Shown piece by piece: positions 44,718 to 57,945 of a stretch of 64,000 bases of DNA. The notes below the pieces were generated by a model. The model ran no database searches and was not told the origin of the DNA. It worked only from the letters and a program-made list of their open reading frames with translations. The stretch is taken from positions 1,442,031 to 1,506,030 of the forward strand of contig NW_006763299.1 in assembly GCF_000218685.1 (NCBI RefSeq), in the 5' to 3' direction. Source of the stretch: Serpula lacrymans var. lacrymans S7.9. Taxonomy: Eukaryota > Basidiomycota > Agaricomycetes > Boletales > Serpulaceae. Both the position numbers and the translations under genes were made by a program. The first letter of the stretch is position 1. Every line of letters begins with the position of its first letter.

Positions 44718-46994
44718 ATGATTCAGAATATGGATCCCCCGGAATCAAAGTGAGTATGCTGCCCACCAGCCAACACGTTCATTAACACCCTACGCGCCAG
44801 ACATCGCCCGTCCATTTCCCCAGAGCCCCCTCGCAAACATTATTCGTATGTTGCCCTCTTCTCGTCGTTCCATCCAGTGCTCTCATCACCGTGTGCCCAG
44901 TGTTCCTCAGAAACGCAAAGCACCGTCTGAAAGGGGGGATTCATCCGACGACCAAGACTATACAGTCGGTGGCGAATCCTCGCTGCAGAAAGACGAATAT
45001 GAGACTGGCCGAGTCATCTGCGAGGTCTGCGGGGAGGGAGTCTCCTTTCGCGACGAGGCAACCGGTGGTTTTACTCTCAAGCATTGGGATGCCCACCGCC
45101 AACAATGGTACGTCAAATATTTGGGCATGCTGTCTGGGATGCTCATCATATCTTCACAGCTCTACTACCACTCAAGCACCGCCAGAACCCGTAATTTATA
45201 CACCGGAAAGCACCGCAGAAGCCCTCGCCAACCCTCCAACTAAGCGTCGACGAGCGAAGCGTACCGAAGAAGAGCGCATTGACTACCTCAGAGCAGACCC
45301 TTATGTGGCCCAGTTCGAGGCTTACCGTGTCCTCTGTGCTTCTTGCGACAAATGGATCCGCCTGCGCCCCAACTCCACCTACTGCTCCATACCTTGGGAC
45401 GCGCACCGCAAGAGCTGTCTATCAAAGAAGATGTGAGTAAATTAGCGCTCTCACCCGATCCTCTCCGATAACAAATATTCGCAGCAATAGCAAGAATGTT
45501 TATGCCCTCGAGGAAAGAAATTCTATGTTTGCAAAGGATCCGGATATCCGCAAGTTCGACGCAGAGCGTGTACTGTGCAATAGCTGTGACCGTTGGATAC
45601 CAATCAGCCCAGAGGACCATATGCAAGCCGTACAGAAATGGCTACAGCACCGCTCAACATGCCAAAAATTACTTGCCGCACCTCCCCATGAACAGGGCTC
45701 AAGCAGATCTATTTCCCAGTCAGTTGTCGTATCATCTGATTTTATTTTAAAATTGGTCCTCAACAGCCACTGTATGCTGTGAATTTCTAGCTCGAAGACT
45801 ATCGATAAAGTTCTGCCGCTGTCGGAACAACCATATTCATTGGCTTCTAACCATAATCTTCCGCGCCATGGGCACCGTTCCACACCCGACCATTCACCAA
45901 GTGGCAGGGCCCCGGCACCACTCACAGCACAAGCACCATCCCCGTCATCTTCTTTCAAGGACCTCACACCGACCAGCTTTCCCCCCGCGCACGAGTCGCG
46001 AAGGCGAAATGCAGAGCAGCGAGCGGCTACCTTGAAATCGGACCCGCTAGTTAGGGAGGTCGAACCAAATAGAGTTTTCTGCTCTCTGTGCAAGAAGTGG
46101 GTCCAACTTAGGCAGGACAGTTCTTATTGCGCGTATCCATGGTTGCAACATCGGGGGAAATGTTTAGCCCGACAGTGAGTGTTTTTTCTGCCTTCTCACA
46201 CGAGCGGATTTCTCGCGCTGTGCGTGAATACTTCAGTAGCTAATGTTTATTTGCAGTGAAAGGCGTGTACAGAAAGCTGCTGAACTCGCCGAAATGAGGG
46301 CGAAGCGGGGGGATTTACAGGGTGAAGACGAACTGTTATCACCCGACGAAGATGATTCCATGGAGGATGATCTGGAATCCGACGATGGTGCTGGGTATCG
46401 CCAAGAGATTCTGCGAGCAGAAGAGCGACGAAAGGCCAAGTATTCGGCGAAGCCAGATTCTAGGTCACTCCTCTATTCTGCGAAGAAACACCGGGTGGAC
46501 AAAGGTCACCGACAAAGTTCGCCGTGGTCGAGTGGGGAAGCCTCTAGTTCTATGCGGAAGTCTTCGCACATGTCCCGTCCTCCACGTCTCAAGGGCAGGC
46601 ACGATCTGGACAGCGAGTCGCAGTTCGATGACGCTCCGGCGACGGGTGTGACGAGCCGCCTTATGCGCCGCTTAACCCTCGATTTTGCAGATCTAGATTC
46701 CGTTCCTGGTCGGTGAGTGCCTGCAGCCAGCTCGTATATTTGGACTGAATTACTGATTCGAGTCTACATGTCAGCATGAAGTTCATATTTTCGTCAATTG
46801 CGTTGCTATTTGCGACTACATATGAGAACACAGATGACATGACGATATCTTCGCTCCTAAGCTACTTGAACACCGCTATGCCCCCGGACAAACACGAAGA
46901 CTTTGACACGTCCGAAGTTGCCAAAGCCGTCGCCGCTCTGCAGGAAAGAGGGGATATCATATTCGAAGGTGACATGCTCCGCCTTCCGGACTAA
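44718..46994 (+). CDS. Four-finger protein of a CxxC..WxxHxxxC family
   Basis: Four copies of the same finger are read in successive exons. F1 is VICEVCGEGVSFRD with HWDAHRQQC, the last Cys being completed across an intron. F2 is RVLCASCDKWIRLRPNSTYC with PWDAHRKSC, F3 is RVLCNSCDRWIPIS with KWLQHRSTC, and F4 is RVFCSLCKKWVQLRQDSSYC with PWLQHRGKC. The consensus is C-x2-C-x(16-18)-W-x2-H-x3-C. Each of F2-F4 is preceded by a similar lead such as LRADPYVAQFEAYR, DPDIRKFDAER or DPLVREVEPNR. The C-terminal exons are acidic and charged, ending with a winged-helix-like stretch (SSLLSYLNTAMPPDKHEDFD to EGDMLRLPD). ATG 44718 may join by an intron to VPQKRKAPSE (from 44904), or translation may start at 44848. 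The function is unknown, presumably nuclear. Confidence 0.72.
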
Positions 46995-48148
46995 TCTTAA
47001 CTTTATTCCTTGCTGTTCCGAAACCGTGCAACTTTTCTTATTGTTTTCGATCCGAACTCTGTATTTCGCTATCATCTTGCACTCATCATTGTCATAGTTT
47101 TGTTTCTTGTTTTCTTGGACATCAGTGCCTTGTCACTGCCCGGACATTCTCATCACCTCACTGTTATTTACAATGCTACAGCATCTCGTTTCGCCCCCCT
47201 GTCAACCATCTTATATATCTGCTTTCTTGCTACGCCTCGTCTCGTCTAGCTGAACACGTTGTCTTATATATCTATAATAGCATTTCTTGGAGGCCTTTTG
47301 AAAGGCCGTGTTCGAGCTCATAGCTATCTCTCGTGTGACTGGTGTAAAGTTAAGAGACCGTCATTGACAATTCTTGGTATGATTTTTTCATTGGCAGATA
47401 ACGCATGTTTTGGTGTGGTATAATACTGGCCCTTGAGCACTACACTCTTGGGTATATTGTGTGACTAACTTGCCGTACAAGTTCTTCGAGGCTTAAGATT
47501 CAACATGTGCCAAGCCACAAGGAGGAATCGGCGGTGGAGTCCAACCAGTGCGATACCGGTTCGACAATTGAATACCGTAGTTCCTCGATTCAGAGATTAT
47601 ACTGAGAAAACTCAGTTGAGGAGATAATGCGCCATTCTACTTTTTAGAGGGATGTGCGATACCGCAGCCCGAACGAATCAAGCAAAACTATCATCAGTAC
47701 TGTATCAGATATGGCTGATATCTGCTCAGGCTGATGCTTCCTGGAATCTGTCGATGTTAATATGATTAATATCCCAACTGATGGTGCTGATATCTAGGAT
47801 GCGGAAATATCACTAGTACCGCTGCGATTCTGTCACAGCCTGATTTCTGTCATGATCTGATTGCACATTGGCGTTGGTATGATTCCGTGTCATGCAACGC
47901 GTGTGGGTTTATAAAAACAATCATTACAGATCACGTGATCGTGTTTGAGTATTCACGTGATAAGGCTTTTCTTCCACAGCCATAACCTCGAGGATATCGA
48001 CATGCAAAGGCGATAGAAAGGTTTTCTTATGACCGTTAGCAGTGCCCTGTCAAAATGAGGAAAATATATACAAAATACACTGTTTTCCCAGATATATTTA
48101 CAAATACAAGTAATAATATACAATATGATAAAACACCAAACCTTATTC
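46995..48148. other. Convergent 3' flanks of the four-finger gene and TF2
   Basis: This 1.15-kb stretch contains no supported gene. An imperfect hairpin (TTCCTCGATTCAGAG..CTCAGTTGAGGAG, about 47581-47625) is visible. Palindromic ATCACGTGAT (about 47930-47939) and CACGTGAT (about 47954) are also present. Confidence 0.45.
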
Positions 48149-51100
48149 TTATCCCATTCCAATAGTACCATTATAACCACCGTCAAATATCCCAGTTTGT
48201 CGAACAAATGTGACCCATTGATCATCCATACCAGCCTCGAGCGTCAGGCCAATTGTCTGTACTTCGTCAGCACCGGAGGCATTGTAAGCGGGCGCAGTCG
48301 GGCACTGCATAGCAGTGGAATAGTCTGAAACGTAATGTCTAGTTGAGGCATAGTCTGCTGCTACAGCCAGGGGATGTTCCGGCTGAGAGTACCACGAGTG
48401 AGCATCCTGCCGCGTTTCGACCGAATAGACATGCGGCTCAGGGTTAGCATAAGACAGGTGCGGATTTGAAATGCTTGAGGAAAAATAACTAGACGTGACA
48501 TGATTTCTTGCGCCTGTAGAAGAGTATGATGGGAAAGTTTGAACATCGATGCTGTCCAGACTAGACGATGTAGTAGAAGTTGAATCGGACAGGTGCGGGC
48601 TGTTAGCCTGAGCCTGTCTTTTCGACGAAAGAAACTTGCTGGGAAGGATCCTGACTTGTCCCCCAAAGATCGCAAGTTCATCTTGAGTATCGTCTTCGCG
48701 CGGCAGGGACGTGGGTTCCTGGTTGGAAAAGTTGCCCGTACGATATTGTGCATATGCATGTGCCGCTTTTTCTCGAAGTCTACGGAGGACATGCTGCGCT
48801 CGGACGTTAGCAATATCGAGCTTCGCATGGACCGTCCCTAGTGACTCACCAGAGCGATCCTAGCTCGTGAACAATGTATCGCTGATTTTTCAAAGATTTC
48901 GACTGCGAGACCAAGCTCGATCATGGCACTAGGTGCCATGTTGGAATTGGGCGTCCGGGTTACAATCGATCCAACAATGACCTGTTGTTGCTAAGATTTA
49001 AGAATAGTCAAGAGGGAAGATATCATCACTGACAGCAGCAGAAAAAGTATGGGTCAGCAGAGTCCACGCTCGCATCACCAGCTCCGGGCATCTCTGGAAC
49101 TGATGAACATGTGCCCTGATTATAATAGACGAACATCGATAAGCGGTGAGGAGAGAAGGTCCAAAGGGGCTGGCAAGCGGGTTACTCGGGTAATCTAACA
49201 ATGCTTGAGCAAAAAAGCTCCTATGTAAATAGAGCATAGCTAAACCACGAGGTCAAGTTATGGTAATCACTTCATAAGCATACACTCACTAATCATACGA
49301 TGCTGCGATAAATAAAATGAGCGCATGGTAGAAGATGGAACATGATAATCTCGGTCTTCGGGCGAGGGATACGGTTTGTACGATGGAGGGAAGGTCATCT
49401 GGCGGACCTTGCGGTCAAGGTCCAGAATAGTGGCGTAGCTAGGACTTTTGGCAGTTAGTGTTGCCTCGGCCACAGCCAAGAAGACATCTTTAGAGAAAGA
49501 GTACTTCCATCGCCAAACTACAATATATTATTAGTAGGGCGTAATGTCAATGTGCGGCATTGCATGACGTACAGCCTTCCTGGACCTCTCCGGTATCGGA
49601 AATCATTTCGTCCTCGTCCTTCGGGAATTCGCAGTCGACGTAAGACAGATGAATAGAAGGAGGACGTCCAAGTGCTAAGCTCTGCATAGGAGGATACTAC
49701 ATCAAGTAACAAACGAGTATGGGTGATTACGGGACTTACATGAGAAACATCGGCGGAAAAGACCTCCCAGAACAGGTTGCGGCGTCGATGAACTGTTCGG
49801 CTATCTAGGTTCCATCGGGTGCCGTCGCGATCTGTGAACACTCATCAGTTCGTCGAGAGCGAGTTACCATATGTGCACAACGTACGTAGTCCAATCTAAA
49901 AACAGGGGGTACATGGTTAATCAAAATAGCAATCAGGACTCGCGTTTTATGCATGCTTACACTTTGTGCCAGCTTGGCCGCGAGTGACATGATGGACCAT
50001 ACACTATCTCTAGTGTAATTTTTCCCCGCCAACGCATGATAACTAGCCATAAGTCCTACAGCCTGAACAGTTTGAACTTGAGGAGAATCGAAAACGGAAC
50101 GAAGAGATAAGGCAGCCCTCCCCAGATCATAATAGCGCTCTGCCTCCGCATTATATGGCAGCAGTTCCAAGTCCATCAAGGCACCAATTGCAAAAGTGAA
50201 AAACAGCAGACCCAATTTATGAGGGCAGCAGTGGGTAGGATGATTGGGATTACCGCCATCCCGATTAATCTTGTAAATAGGAGTCATAACATCGTTTATG
50301 AGTTCATCTCGTACGAGGGGTCGGAAGAACCAACTGGCATGGTCCATATAGCGTGAACATAGATCCCATGCCCGTGATTCTGACGGGAGATGAGAGATTA
50401 GTAACCAGACTGTGTTCCTTATATTTGTCCTTTTTGTCGTAAAGGGAAATATATCGGCCAGCTTTGCTATCTCAGGAGATACCGAGGGGACCTCTTCTTC
50501 ATCAGAACTATCATGGGCCCAGTCTTCACCGGCCTATGAAACCCCTAAGTCTAGTGCAATGGAAAGAACTGTAACTAAACTCACTAGCAGAAGAGTCTAA
50601 CGATTGAAGTCAGAGCAGGCCCCAAGCAGGAATATCAAATGAGTACACGTACTTCTGAACCAGCTGATCGGCCGTAGTACTTGAACTCGTCCTTGTCACC
50701 AAGAGTCAGAGTACCAAAAGCATCCAGGTTATGTGACGTCTCCTCTCTTTCGTCTGGATTTAAATTCTCTAGAGCCTCGGAACCGAATTTGATTTTGATT
50801 AGTTCATCGCTGAGCAAAGGATGTCTATCACTTGAAAGGGAGGCGTAGGTGATGGCGAGAGCATCTTCTAATTGTCGTATGCGGTTGCTCATCTCAGAGA
50901 TCTTGTGATGCAGTTCTTTTGTATCAGCAAGAATGAATCTGAAGTTGTCAATGAGCCTGAATGTTTTTTTGATTATGACAATCACGACAGTTACCTGGTC
51001 CCTTGACCTGACGACAGGCTGCCTAATGTATTTTCAATGTTGTCAAATTCAACCATGTCTGACAGCACATGTGAAACGTACCAACAGGGCATATAGTTGG

Positions 51101-51344
51101 ACATCCCCTACGTACGCAAGAGTTACAAGGCACTTTCTTGTCACATCGCAACTTGAGCCTTACACCCAAGATGTGGTGTCAGTAGAACTGCAGATAAATT
51201 GATATTTCCATACTACCTGCGGCATTCAGCACAAGAAACTTCTCCACGGATGCGTCGTAACTCTAGCTCTTCATCTTCTAAAGTTTTCCGCGACGTTCTC
51301 CTCGCAGTGGATTTGAGGAGAGTGTCGGTTCTGTCGGAGGGCAT
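48149..51344 (-). CDS. Zn2Cys6 transcription factor with fungal-specific domain (TF2)
   Basis: ATG 51344 opens MPSDRTDTLLKSTARRTSRK and leads to VSCAECRR, the first half of a Zn2Cys6 cluster, completed in the next exon (about 51190-51060). Downstream are the same linker as TF1 (NRIRQLEDALA), the fungal-specific domain (VQTVQAVGLMASYHALAGKN, DLGRAALSLRSV, SFFAQALLDYPSNPLASPFG) and a Ser/Tyr-rich tail. The tail ends DDQWVTFVRQTGIFDGG with TAA at 48151-48149. Motifs occur in the same order and with the same exon boundaries as in TF1, so the two are tandem-type paralogues, now about 10 kb apart and on the same strand. TF2 lacks the poly-Gln and poly-Pro runs of TF1. Confidence 0.87.
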
Positions 51345-51936
51345 GAATGTGATCCGAGCGCTGAAGCGAAGTTAAGCTTGGCCTTCAGAATGTCGTGGTT
51401 CCGATTTTAGAAGTCTCAATGGGTTACGTGAAGGAGAAATGCACAGTTACCCTGTAGCCACAGCGTTCTCACCAACACAGAACCTTTCCTCAGGAGTTAC
51501 ATGATCGCTTGAAACGACATAAATATAACCAAGCGCCTTCACTCAGTGGGAGTGTGTACGACGATTATCAAAATCATAACAGCCCAAAATGAATAACTTT
51601 GATCAACTTCAAGGCGCTCGATATTCAAGTTGCTTCCACTCCGCGATCATACTATTACTCGTGAGACCATGTGCATCCTTGCAGGTTGCAAAGTGATCTT
51701 GAATGGCGATGGATCTTATACCGCATCTCGACATTATGTAGTTTCGTGCCAGTGGTCAAGCTTCAAATGGTCAACCGTGCGATTTTCTGAAAGCAGCAAC
51801 AAGGATTCCCAACAACTTCTGCATTACAAAATGGTAACAAAAGACATAACAGCAAGTACCTCAAGTAACTGCTAGGAACTATATGGTTGTGAAAGAAAGT
51901 ACATACACACTACAGTGGTGGTCTGCGGTTGGATGG

Positions 51937-54900
51937 TTAGCGGCCTTGTCGCTTGGTAGCTCTTTTCTTGTTTGGCTGGAGAAGACACTCATATCCAGTC
52001 ATGATGGGAAGTATGGCGGTACGCACCTTCTCGACAACTTTCTCAACTTCAGGGATCTTGTTCTTAAATGTGTTTCGCATCGATAGGTCATGATCGAGTG
52101 TGGCTTCACTTACTAGACGCCTAGAACTTTTGGGTGACTCTTGTGTTTCGTCGTCTTCAATAGGTCCCCTTACTCTTTTCCCGGGGTGCGATGATTGTGG
52201 CAAATCATCGAAGTCCACAATATCATCCGAGGCAATGCTGGCAAGCTTTCTGAAGGTGTGATTTGCGGCTGCCTTGGAGTGGGGTTGATATGTTGCTGGA
52301 GCTGCTAGGATTCCAGGAGGAGGAGCCCAAGAGTCATCCACGTTTACTGAGGATGATACAGGTACAGATCGAGCAGTACCAGTGGCACCAGTACCTGGCT
52401 TGGGCGCTCCAGTCGCATAGGTCGAAGTCGCCATGACAGTGTTCTGGGCAGGTTCGGATCGAAATGTTCGTGATGTAATGACCCTGCCAATAACTTTCGA
52501 TCAGATTCTGGAACTCACCTTCAACTTATTGCTTTGATCACTCGACTCTTGTTGAGTTTCTACAACGTGGCCTAGGCGGGGCGCATTAGTTCTAGCAGGC
52601 GGGTCCGTTTCAAATACCTCGTTTGAAGCCTGGATATCAGCCTAGATGTGTCAGAATAGCTAGTGTCCGATATTGGAGAACTCTCACTTGCCTCTTCGAC
52701 CATGAGACGGCGGGCCAAACTAGTTTCGAGCTGGCTGATACGGGCTTCATATTCCTTAATGAGATTATCTCGCTAAAAAAAAGTCGACGATCAGTGGCAT
52801 GAATCCAGTGCATTGAACTAACCCTTCTTATTTCATTCGACTTGGCTACAAGTTCTCGTTCTGATAAGGCTCGCGTCTGCTGCAGCAAGCTATTAACCAA
52901 AATCATTTCATCAGAGTTCTTGGCGATTGATTAGCATGTGAGTTGAGTCGTTATCAATGGAAAAGGTCACCAAGTCGCCTTCTTTGTAGCGCGTGGATAT
53001 GTTGTTAGCTCGCTCTGTGAGGCGCTGCTCGCGAAATTCAAATTCCTGCAAACGCTTTTGCAATATCACGATTTCTTGTTTAGCTTCATTGCAGGGTGAC
53101 TCAGCATCGACAAGGTGCTGCCTGAGTTCTTGAATGTTTATGTCCTTTGTACTAATTTCCCCGTCAAGATGCTCAATTTTGTCGTTGGCTTCTCGAAGGA
53201 GGCGTTCCGCTTCATCAGCACGCTGTTCCTGTGCTTGCAATCTGGTTTGACTGACACCTTCGAGCCGAGATAGCTCCTTCTCCAACTTCAATACAGCTTC
53301 TTCTCGAGACAGCCCAACTGTTTTTGCTTCATCAAGCATTGATTGTAAAACTGTTTCGTGGTCCTGCGAACGAACGAGTTCTCGCTTGAGATCCGAGTTA
53401 CTCTCTAGCGTCCCCTATGATGCTCGTAGTGGGTAATTTTTCATGGATCATAAATCAAGACAAACCTGATTAAGGCTAGTAGCAGCATCTAAACGTTCCT
53501 GGGTTTACCTTTCAGAGACAAGTTGATTATAACTGGACAAAACCTCACCTGGGCATCACCAAGATTCTCCTTCGTAATTCTAAGTGTGACGGACTGATCG
53601 TCAAACCGCTCTTGTAGAGCCTTAGAGCATTGTGATAATCTTAAGCAAAAGAAAATATGCATGAACAAGGCGTCTTACCTTACAGCGTGATTCCACCTCG
53701 TGTACTCTGAGACTGTAATGTTTAGAGTTCAAGAGTGAAACAAACTGGAGATTCACCTGCGATGCTCTTGCTCGATTTCCTTTCCCGCTTCTACCAGCTT
53801 AATTTCCAGATCGTGCACTTTTTCCGCCAGTGATTCTCGTTCAGCAATACTACGAGCATATTCTACTGAAGATCGACTCGCAGACACCTCCGCAGACACT
53901 AACCGCTCCTGGAGCTCCCGGTTTTGTTCTGCTGCTCTATCCAGGTCTCTGTCTATTTTCGTCTGCCTAAATAGTTGTGGGTGTGCAGTGTCACTTAATC
54001 AAGCACAGTATGGAAACCCTACCTGGCATCATAATCTTTCATATTTTGCTCCTGAAAAGATATGGTATTGTGTAAAACACGAAGCTGGGCTTTCGTCTCC
54101 TGAACTAACTCGTCTGACTCCAGTAGCCTAAGAGCAAGGAGGTAAGGAAAAAAAGGCCGTGATATGATTAAGGTTTATAGTCACTGCTGTTCAAGTGCCT
54201 TGTTTCGCGTTTCTTGGTCTTGAAACCTTGGTTCAAATGGTATTATAAGTACTCCGATAATGTGGTACAAAAGAATGGACAGACCTATTCTGAGCAAAAG
54301 ACAGCTGTTGTTCCAAGTCGAGAGCTCGAATCCTCGCATCAATTACTTCCTGCCCTTGTCGTCGAATGCATTCGGTCATGTCACTTATGCGCTCACCTAA
54401 GCAGTATCAACGCGGAGTAATAAGGAATAAAGCATATTACGGAAACATACTCGAATCCTGCCACTTCATGGCTGCTGCTTGGAACGCTTCACTTTCGCGT
54501 ACTTGACGTTCCTCCAATTCATTCACGCGAGATCTCGCTTCAACTAGCTCTGAGCCCATAGACTGGAGTTTATCGCGAAGAATGTCAGCGACTTGTTGCG
54601 CTGAAGAGCAATCAATGACGTCAGCCTCACTTTTGAAAAAACTGAGATAAACTAACTGTTCGCAAGCTGCCCATGAAGTTCGTTAAGTACGGACTTCGTT
54701 GTGACCCCTTGAACATAATTTCCGTCCATATCAAACATAGCCTCAATATCTGAAGGAGAGTAGCTAGTTAGGTAGGTTTGATGATAAACCGGGAACAATA
54801 CGTTTGAGGCCCGAGTGTGTATCGTCTCTGAGTTTCGCAACGCTTTCCATGGTGTTACGAGCTTCCAGCATAAATGTAGCATAGGTCTGGGTTTGCCTAT

Positions 54901-55952
54901 GTAGAGAATCAAATGTCATCTTCAACTCGGTGTAACTGTGTAACGTTGCTATTGAAAAAAATACGACTATGTTGATAATGTGTACGTACTTTTTGGATGT
55001 AGCTTTCAACGCTTTAACACTAGCGTCCTTTATCTTCAACACTTTCTGATTGAGTTCAGAGATCTGTTGATCTCTATTGTCCAGTTGTGAGTGCAGATAT
55101 TCTATCTGAGCACGCTAAAGGCAGACATTCATAAGCACATAAAGCGTAGATGTCCGATCCCATACCATTCTTGACACATCGTTCTTCGCCTGTCGAAGGT
55201 TGTTGGCGAACTTCGAGAGGTACGCATCCTCAGATTGATCGTCATTAGGTAAGTCAGAAGGCATAAAGGATAAAGCACGCGTATCCTGCTCTTTCTGGAT
55301 AAGACCGTCATGGTTAAGTGTGTTATCTCGAGGTAGGGACTGTCGGGAGACATTAAAGGATGAGTGAGGCATAGGACCACGGGGAGTATAATCCACTATA
55401 TCAGCGGCTACATCGACTGAAGTTAGTAGGTATATATTTGAGGGGAATTTCTTTGATACCATATGGTTCTTCCTTGAGGTGCTTTGCGCTACCTACAGAC
55501 AAGTGAGCCAAAGAACGTGACTAACACGTCGTTGTAAGTGGTATATTCCAAAATAATGTAGTGAGAATACGTATAGCACTTACGGTTGTAGCTGCGGGAC
55601 GCCTGGCATCTCTAGAGCTGGCTGTATGCGGATAGTTTGTAGTGTCGAAGCTATCAAGCTCTCGTTTCATTGACGTAAAGGCGACAGAGCTGGAGCTCCC
55701 GTTCATACTTTTACGTTCAGGGTCATTATTTTCAGAAAGTTTAAAGCTCTTTGTCGTTCCAAATGCTGGGGCTAGAGAAGAGGATTTGAAAGACCAAGAA
55801 GTGGATCTCGTTGAGTTCTTATGACCAGTATCATGAAGATCAGAAGGGATAAGCTTGAATGAATTCAAAGCTTTTGCCTCTGTCGTTCTTTGATTGTTAT
55901 CAAGACAGTTTTCTGAACGAGAAGAGAAATAGGGCGTTTGAGAGTTCTCCAT
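51937..55952 (-). CDS. Large coiled-coil protein of unknown function
   Basis: The start is probably ATG 55952 (MENSQTPYFSSRSENCLDNN). About 170 disordered Ser/Thr/Asn-rich residues come first. Many short exons of heptad-rich sequence follow, for example RLEGVSQTRLQAQEQRADEA and LVDAESPCNEAKQEIVILQK (53339-52911), up to about 52640. The C-terminal exon (52434-51937) is non-coiled and has an acidic DDIVDFDDLPQ patch and a basic end (KKRATKRQGR). The central rod with disordered ends, about 1,000 residues in all, recalls synaptonemal-complex transverse-filament, spindle-pole or Golgi tether proteins. No sequence motif decides between them. Exon boundaries in the rod were not all resolved. Confidence 0.7.
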
Positions 55953-56201
55953 ATGTGTTGGTGATAGTAGGAAAGAAAAAGGGCGCGTCACTGCGAAAGC
56001 TGCTGCTGACGCGCGTGTAAATCACGTGATTTGATTTATCACTCGCTCGTAAAGTAAAAATATTACAGCACATAATAAATTGAGTTTCGCCTCCAGCATC
56101 GCGATGGTCCTGGCTAAAAATACAGCAACTGTTGTACAAGAAGAATAGACTGAGAAACAGTAGTAGTACAGAACTGAGAATACAAAACATTCTTAACGAT
56201 C

Positions 56202-57945
56202 TTACTCTTTCCACGCATCTTCCCATCCTAACCCACTGTAATCCCATTTCCCAGCTCCCTCACCATGCGAGACCCATCCAAGAGTGTCCATAATCACGCC
56301 AGCAGCTCGGACAAATACAGTTCCGTCTAGCTTCTCGACGCCAACGTGTGTTTCTTTCCCATTGTAAGAGGAGCCGAGAACCTGTCCAGGAGCTTTGTGC
56401 CCGTAGTGTTGAGCAGCATAGTAGAGAGTGCGTATGGCCTTCAGAGTATGAGCGTCCGGAGCATGTACCACGGACACTAGAATACCATGCCATGGGTTCA
56501 GATAAGATTCAGTTCCACAGGGTCCACCGATTGCCGACGCGCTGGGCTTTTGCAGCATATATTCGTCAAAGTTCGGAGGGCGGGGCACAGCGGTATACGA
56601 CAACAAAAGCTCTGGATTGATTCTGGGGCGTCCGCGCATCAGGACATACATGACCACAACCGGTAAAAGCCCCTTCAAAAGTTTGATTCTCGATGCTTTC
56701 GTTGGAATGATCTTCAGCAGAGATGGAAGGAAAATCGTTGCATTAAGGACATGCATGAGGAAGAAATCCAGCCTTGGTTTACGCCCCTCTTTTCCTGTAG
56801 CTGCCAGCAAGAGAGTTGACATCCAGAAAAACTCCTCGACTTTATTCCCCAATTCTACCTCGTCTTCAGCCGAGGTCGACTTCCACCATAGTCGGCATAT
56901 TCGCTTGATTTCTTCTGGTCTCCCGTCTTTCATGAGTGCTTTTCTGCGGGAACTCAGAAGAGCATTCGGATCGTACGGCATGACTGGTTTCAGAATGTTC
57001 GAGTCATAAACTTGGCGAAGGATACACAGCAAGGGCAATCCTCCTTTTGGTATTGTATCTTCTGTTTCGTGGCTCGTGAAGTCGAAAAGTTCAGGGTATA
57101 GTGCTTCATGAACCGATGCTTGAGCAAGACCTATACAGTTTCACGCTCATTGAGCGCCATGTGATATTAAAGGACTACAACAAAACAAACCTTGCGCTAT
57201 CATAGCATCGCTATCAAACTCGGCACCATACTATTCGCTTATGTGTCAGAAAATGGGAAACCATGTTTAGGATAGAGTGCTTGCCCCAGTTTGAATAAAA
57301 GGATGGAATCTACGATAAACATGTATTACATGTTTAAAAGAGTTTAGTTTAGATGAATCATATCACTCACGCGCCAGCCAAAAACCTCGACAGCATATTG
57401 CTTTCGGCCTTGTTGACGGAGGGATTGAATACAAGTGCTTCCAGTGTGTCTGGAACTCCATGTGTGGCGATTTCGGCAGTGAAGAAACTCAGAAAGGCAG
57501 AATAGTACCTGGACGAACGTTATACACCACTGAGAGGGAGAACGCGCATATACGCACTTTTGCTTTCCAAGATAATGCTCAAAGTTATCGCGATTGATTT
57601 GAGGCTGATGTTCATCAATACTATCGTTTGCAGATCCGCTCAAGATTGGCCTCTGTGACTTATTCTCCTCATTGTATATGTCTTGTAAAAGCTTGGTTGA
57701 TGCTCCCAAGTCATACGCCGCCAACAGGCTCCCCGCATCAATTTGAGCGCGTTTAGTCAGGCACTACAATATAATCATGCTCACTGGTGGCTCAAATGAT
57801 TATGAAGTCCAGAAGCAACAAAAAAGCAATGATTCTCCCGACGATCGTCTGCAAGTAAACGTTGAACAGTCTCCTGAGTTTCCGGTGTCCTTCCAGGAAA
57901 ATTAACAATGCCTGGTTTGATGGTTGCAGGGAGGTCTAGGGGCAT
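56202..57945 (-). CDS. Questin-oxidase-like protein (AflY/GedK family)
   Basis: ATG 57945 gives MPLDLPATIKPGIVNFPGRT. The first intron (57832 to about 57734) restores the family motif NHLSHHLLAAYDLGAS. Next come NFEHYLGKQK, a middle region over three short introns, and the C-terminal exon (57038-56202) with FLMHVLNATIFLPSLL, NPWHGILVSVVHAPDAHTLK and WDYSGLGWEDAWKE. This follows the family to which fungal questin oxidase (a Baeyer-Villiger-type ring-opening enzyme of anthraquinone pathways) and AflY belong. Many basidiomycete members have no known substrate, and no polyketide synthase is near here, so membership in a pathway is not supported. Confidence 0.82.

Noticed and set aside
56202..57945. 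Secondary-metabolite cluster around the questin-oxidase-like gene
   Set aside because: No polyketide synthase, methyltransferase or reductase nearby. The family is common as stand-alone genes in basidiomycetes.
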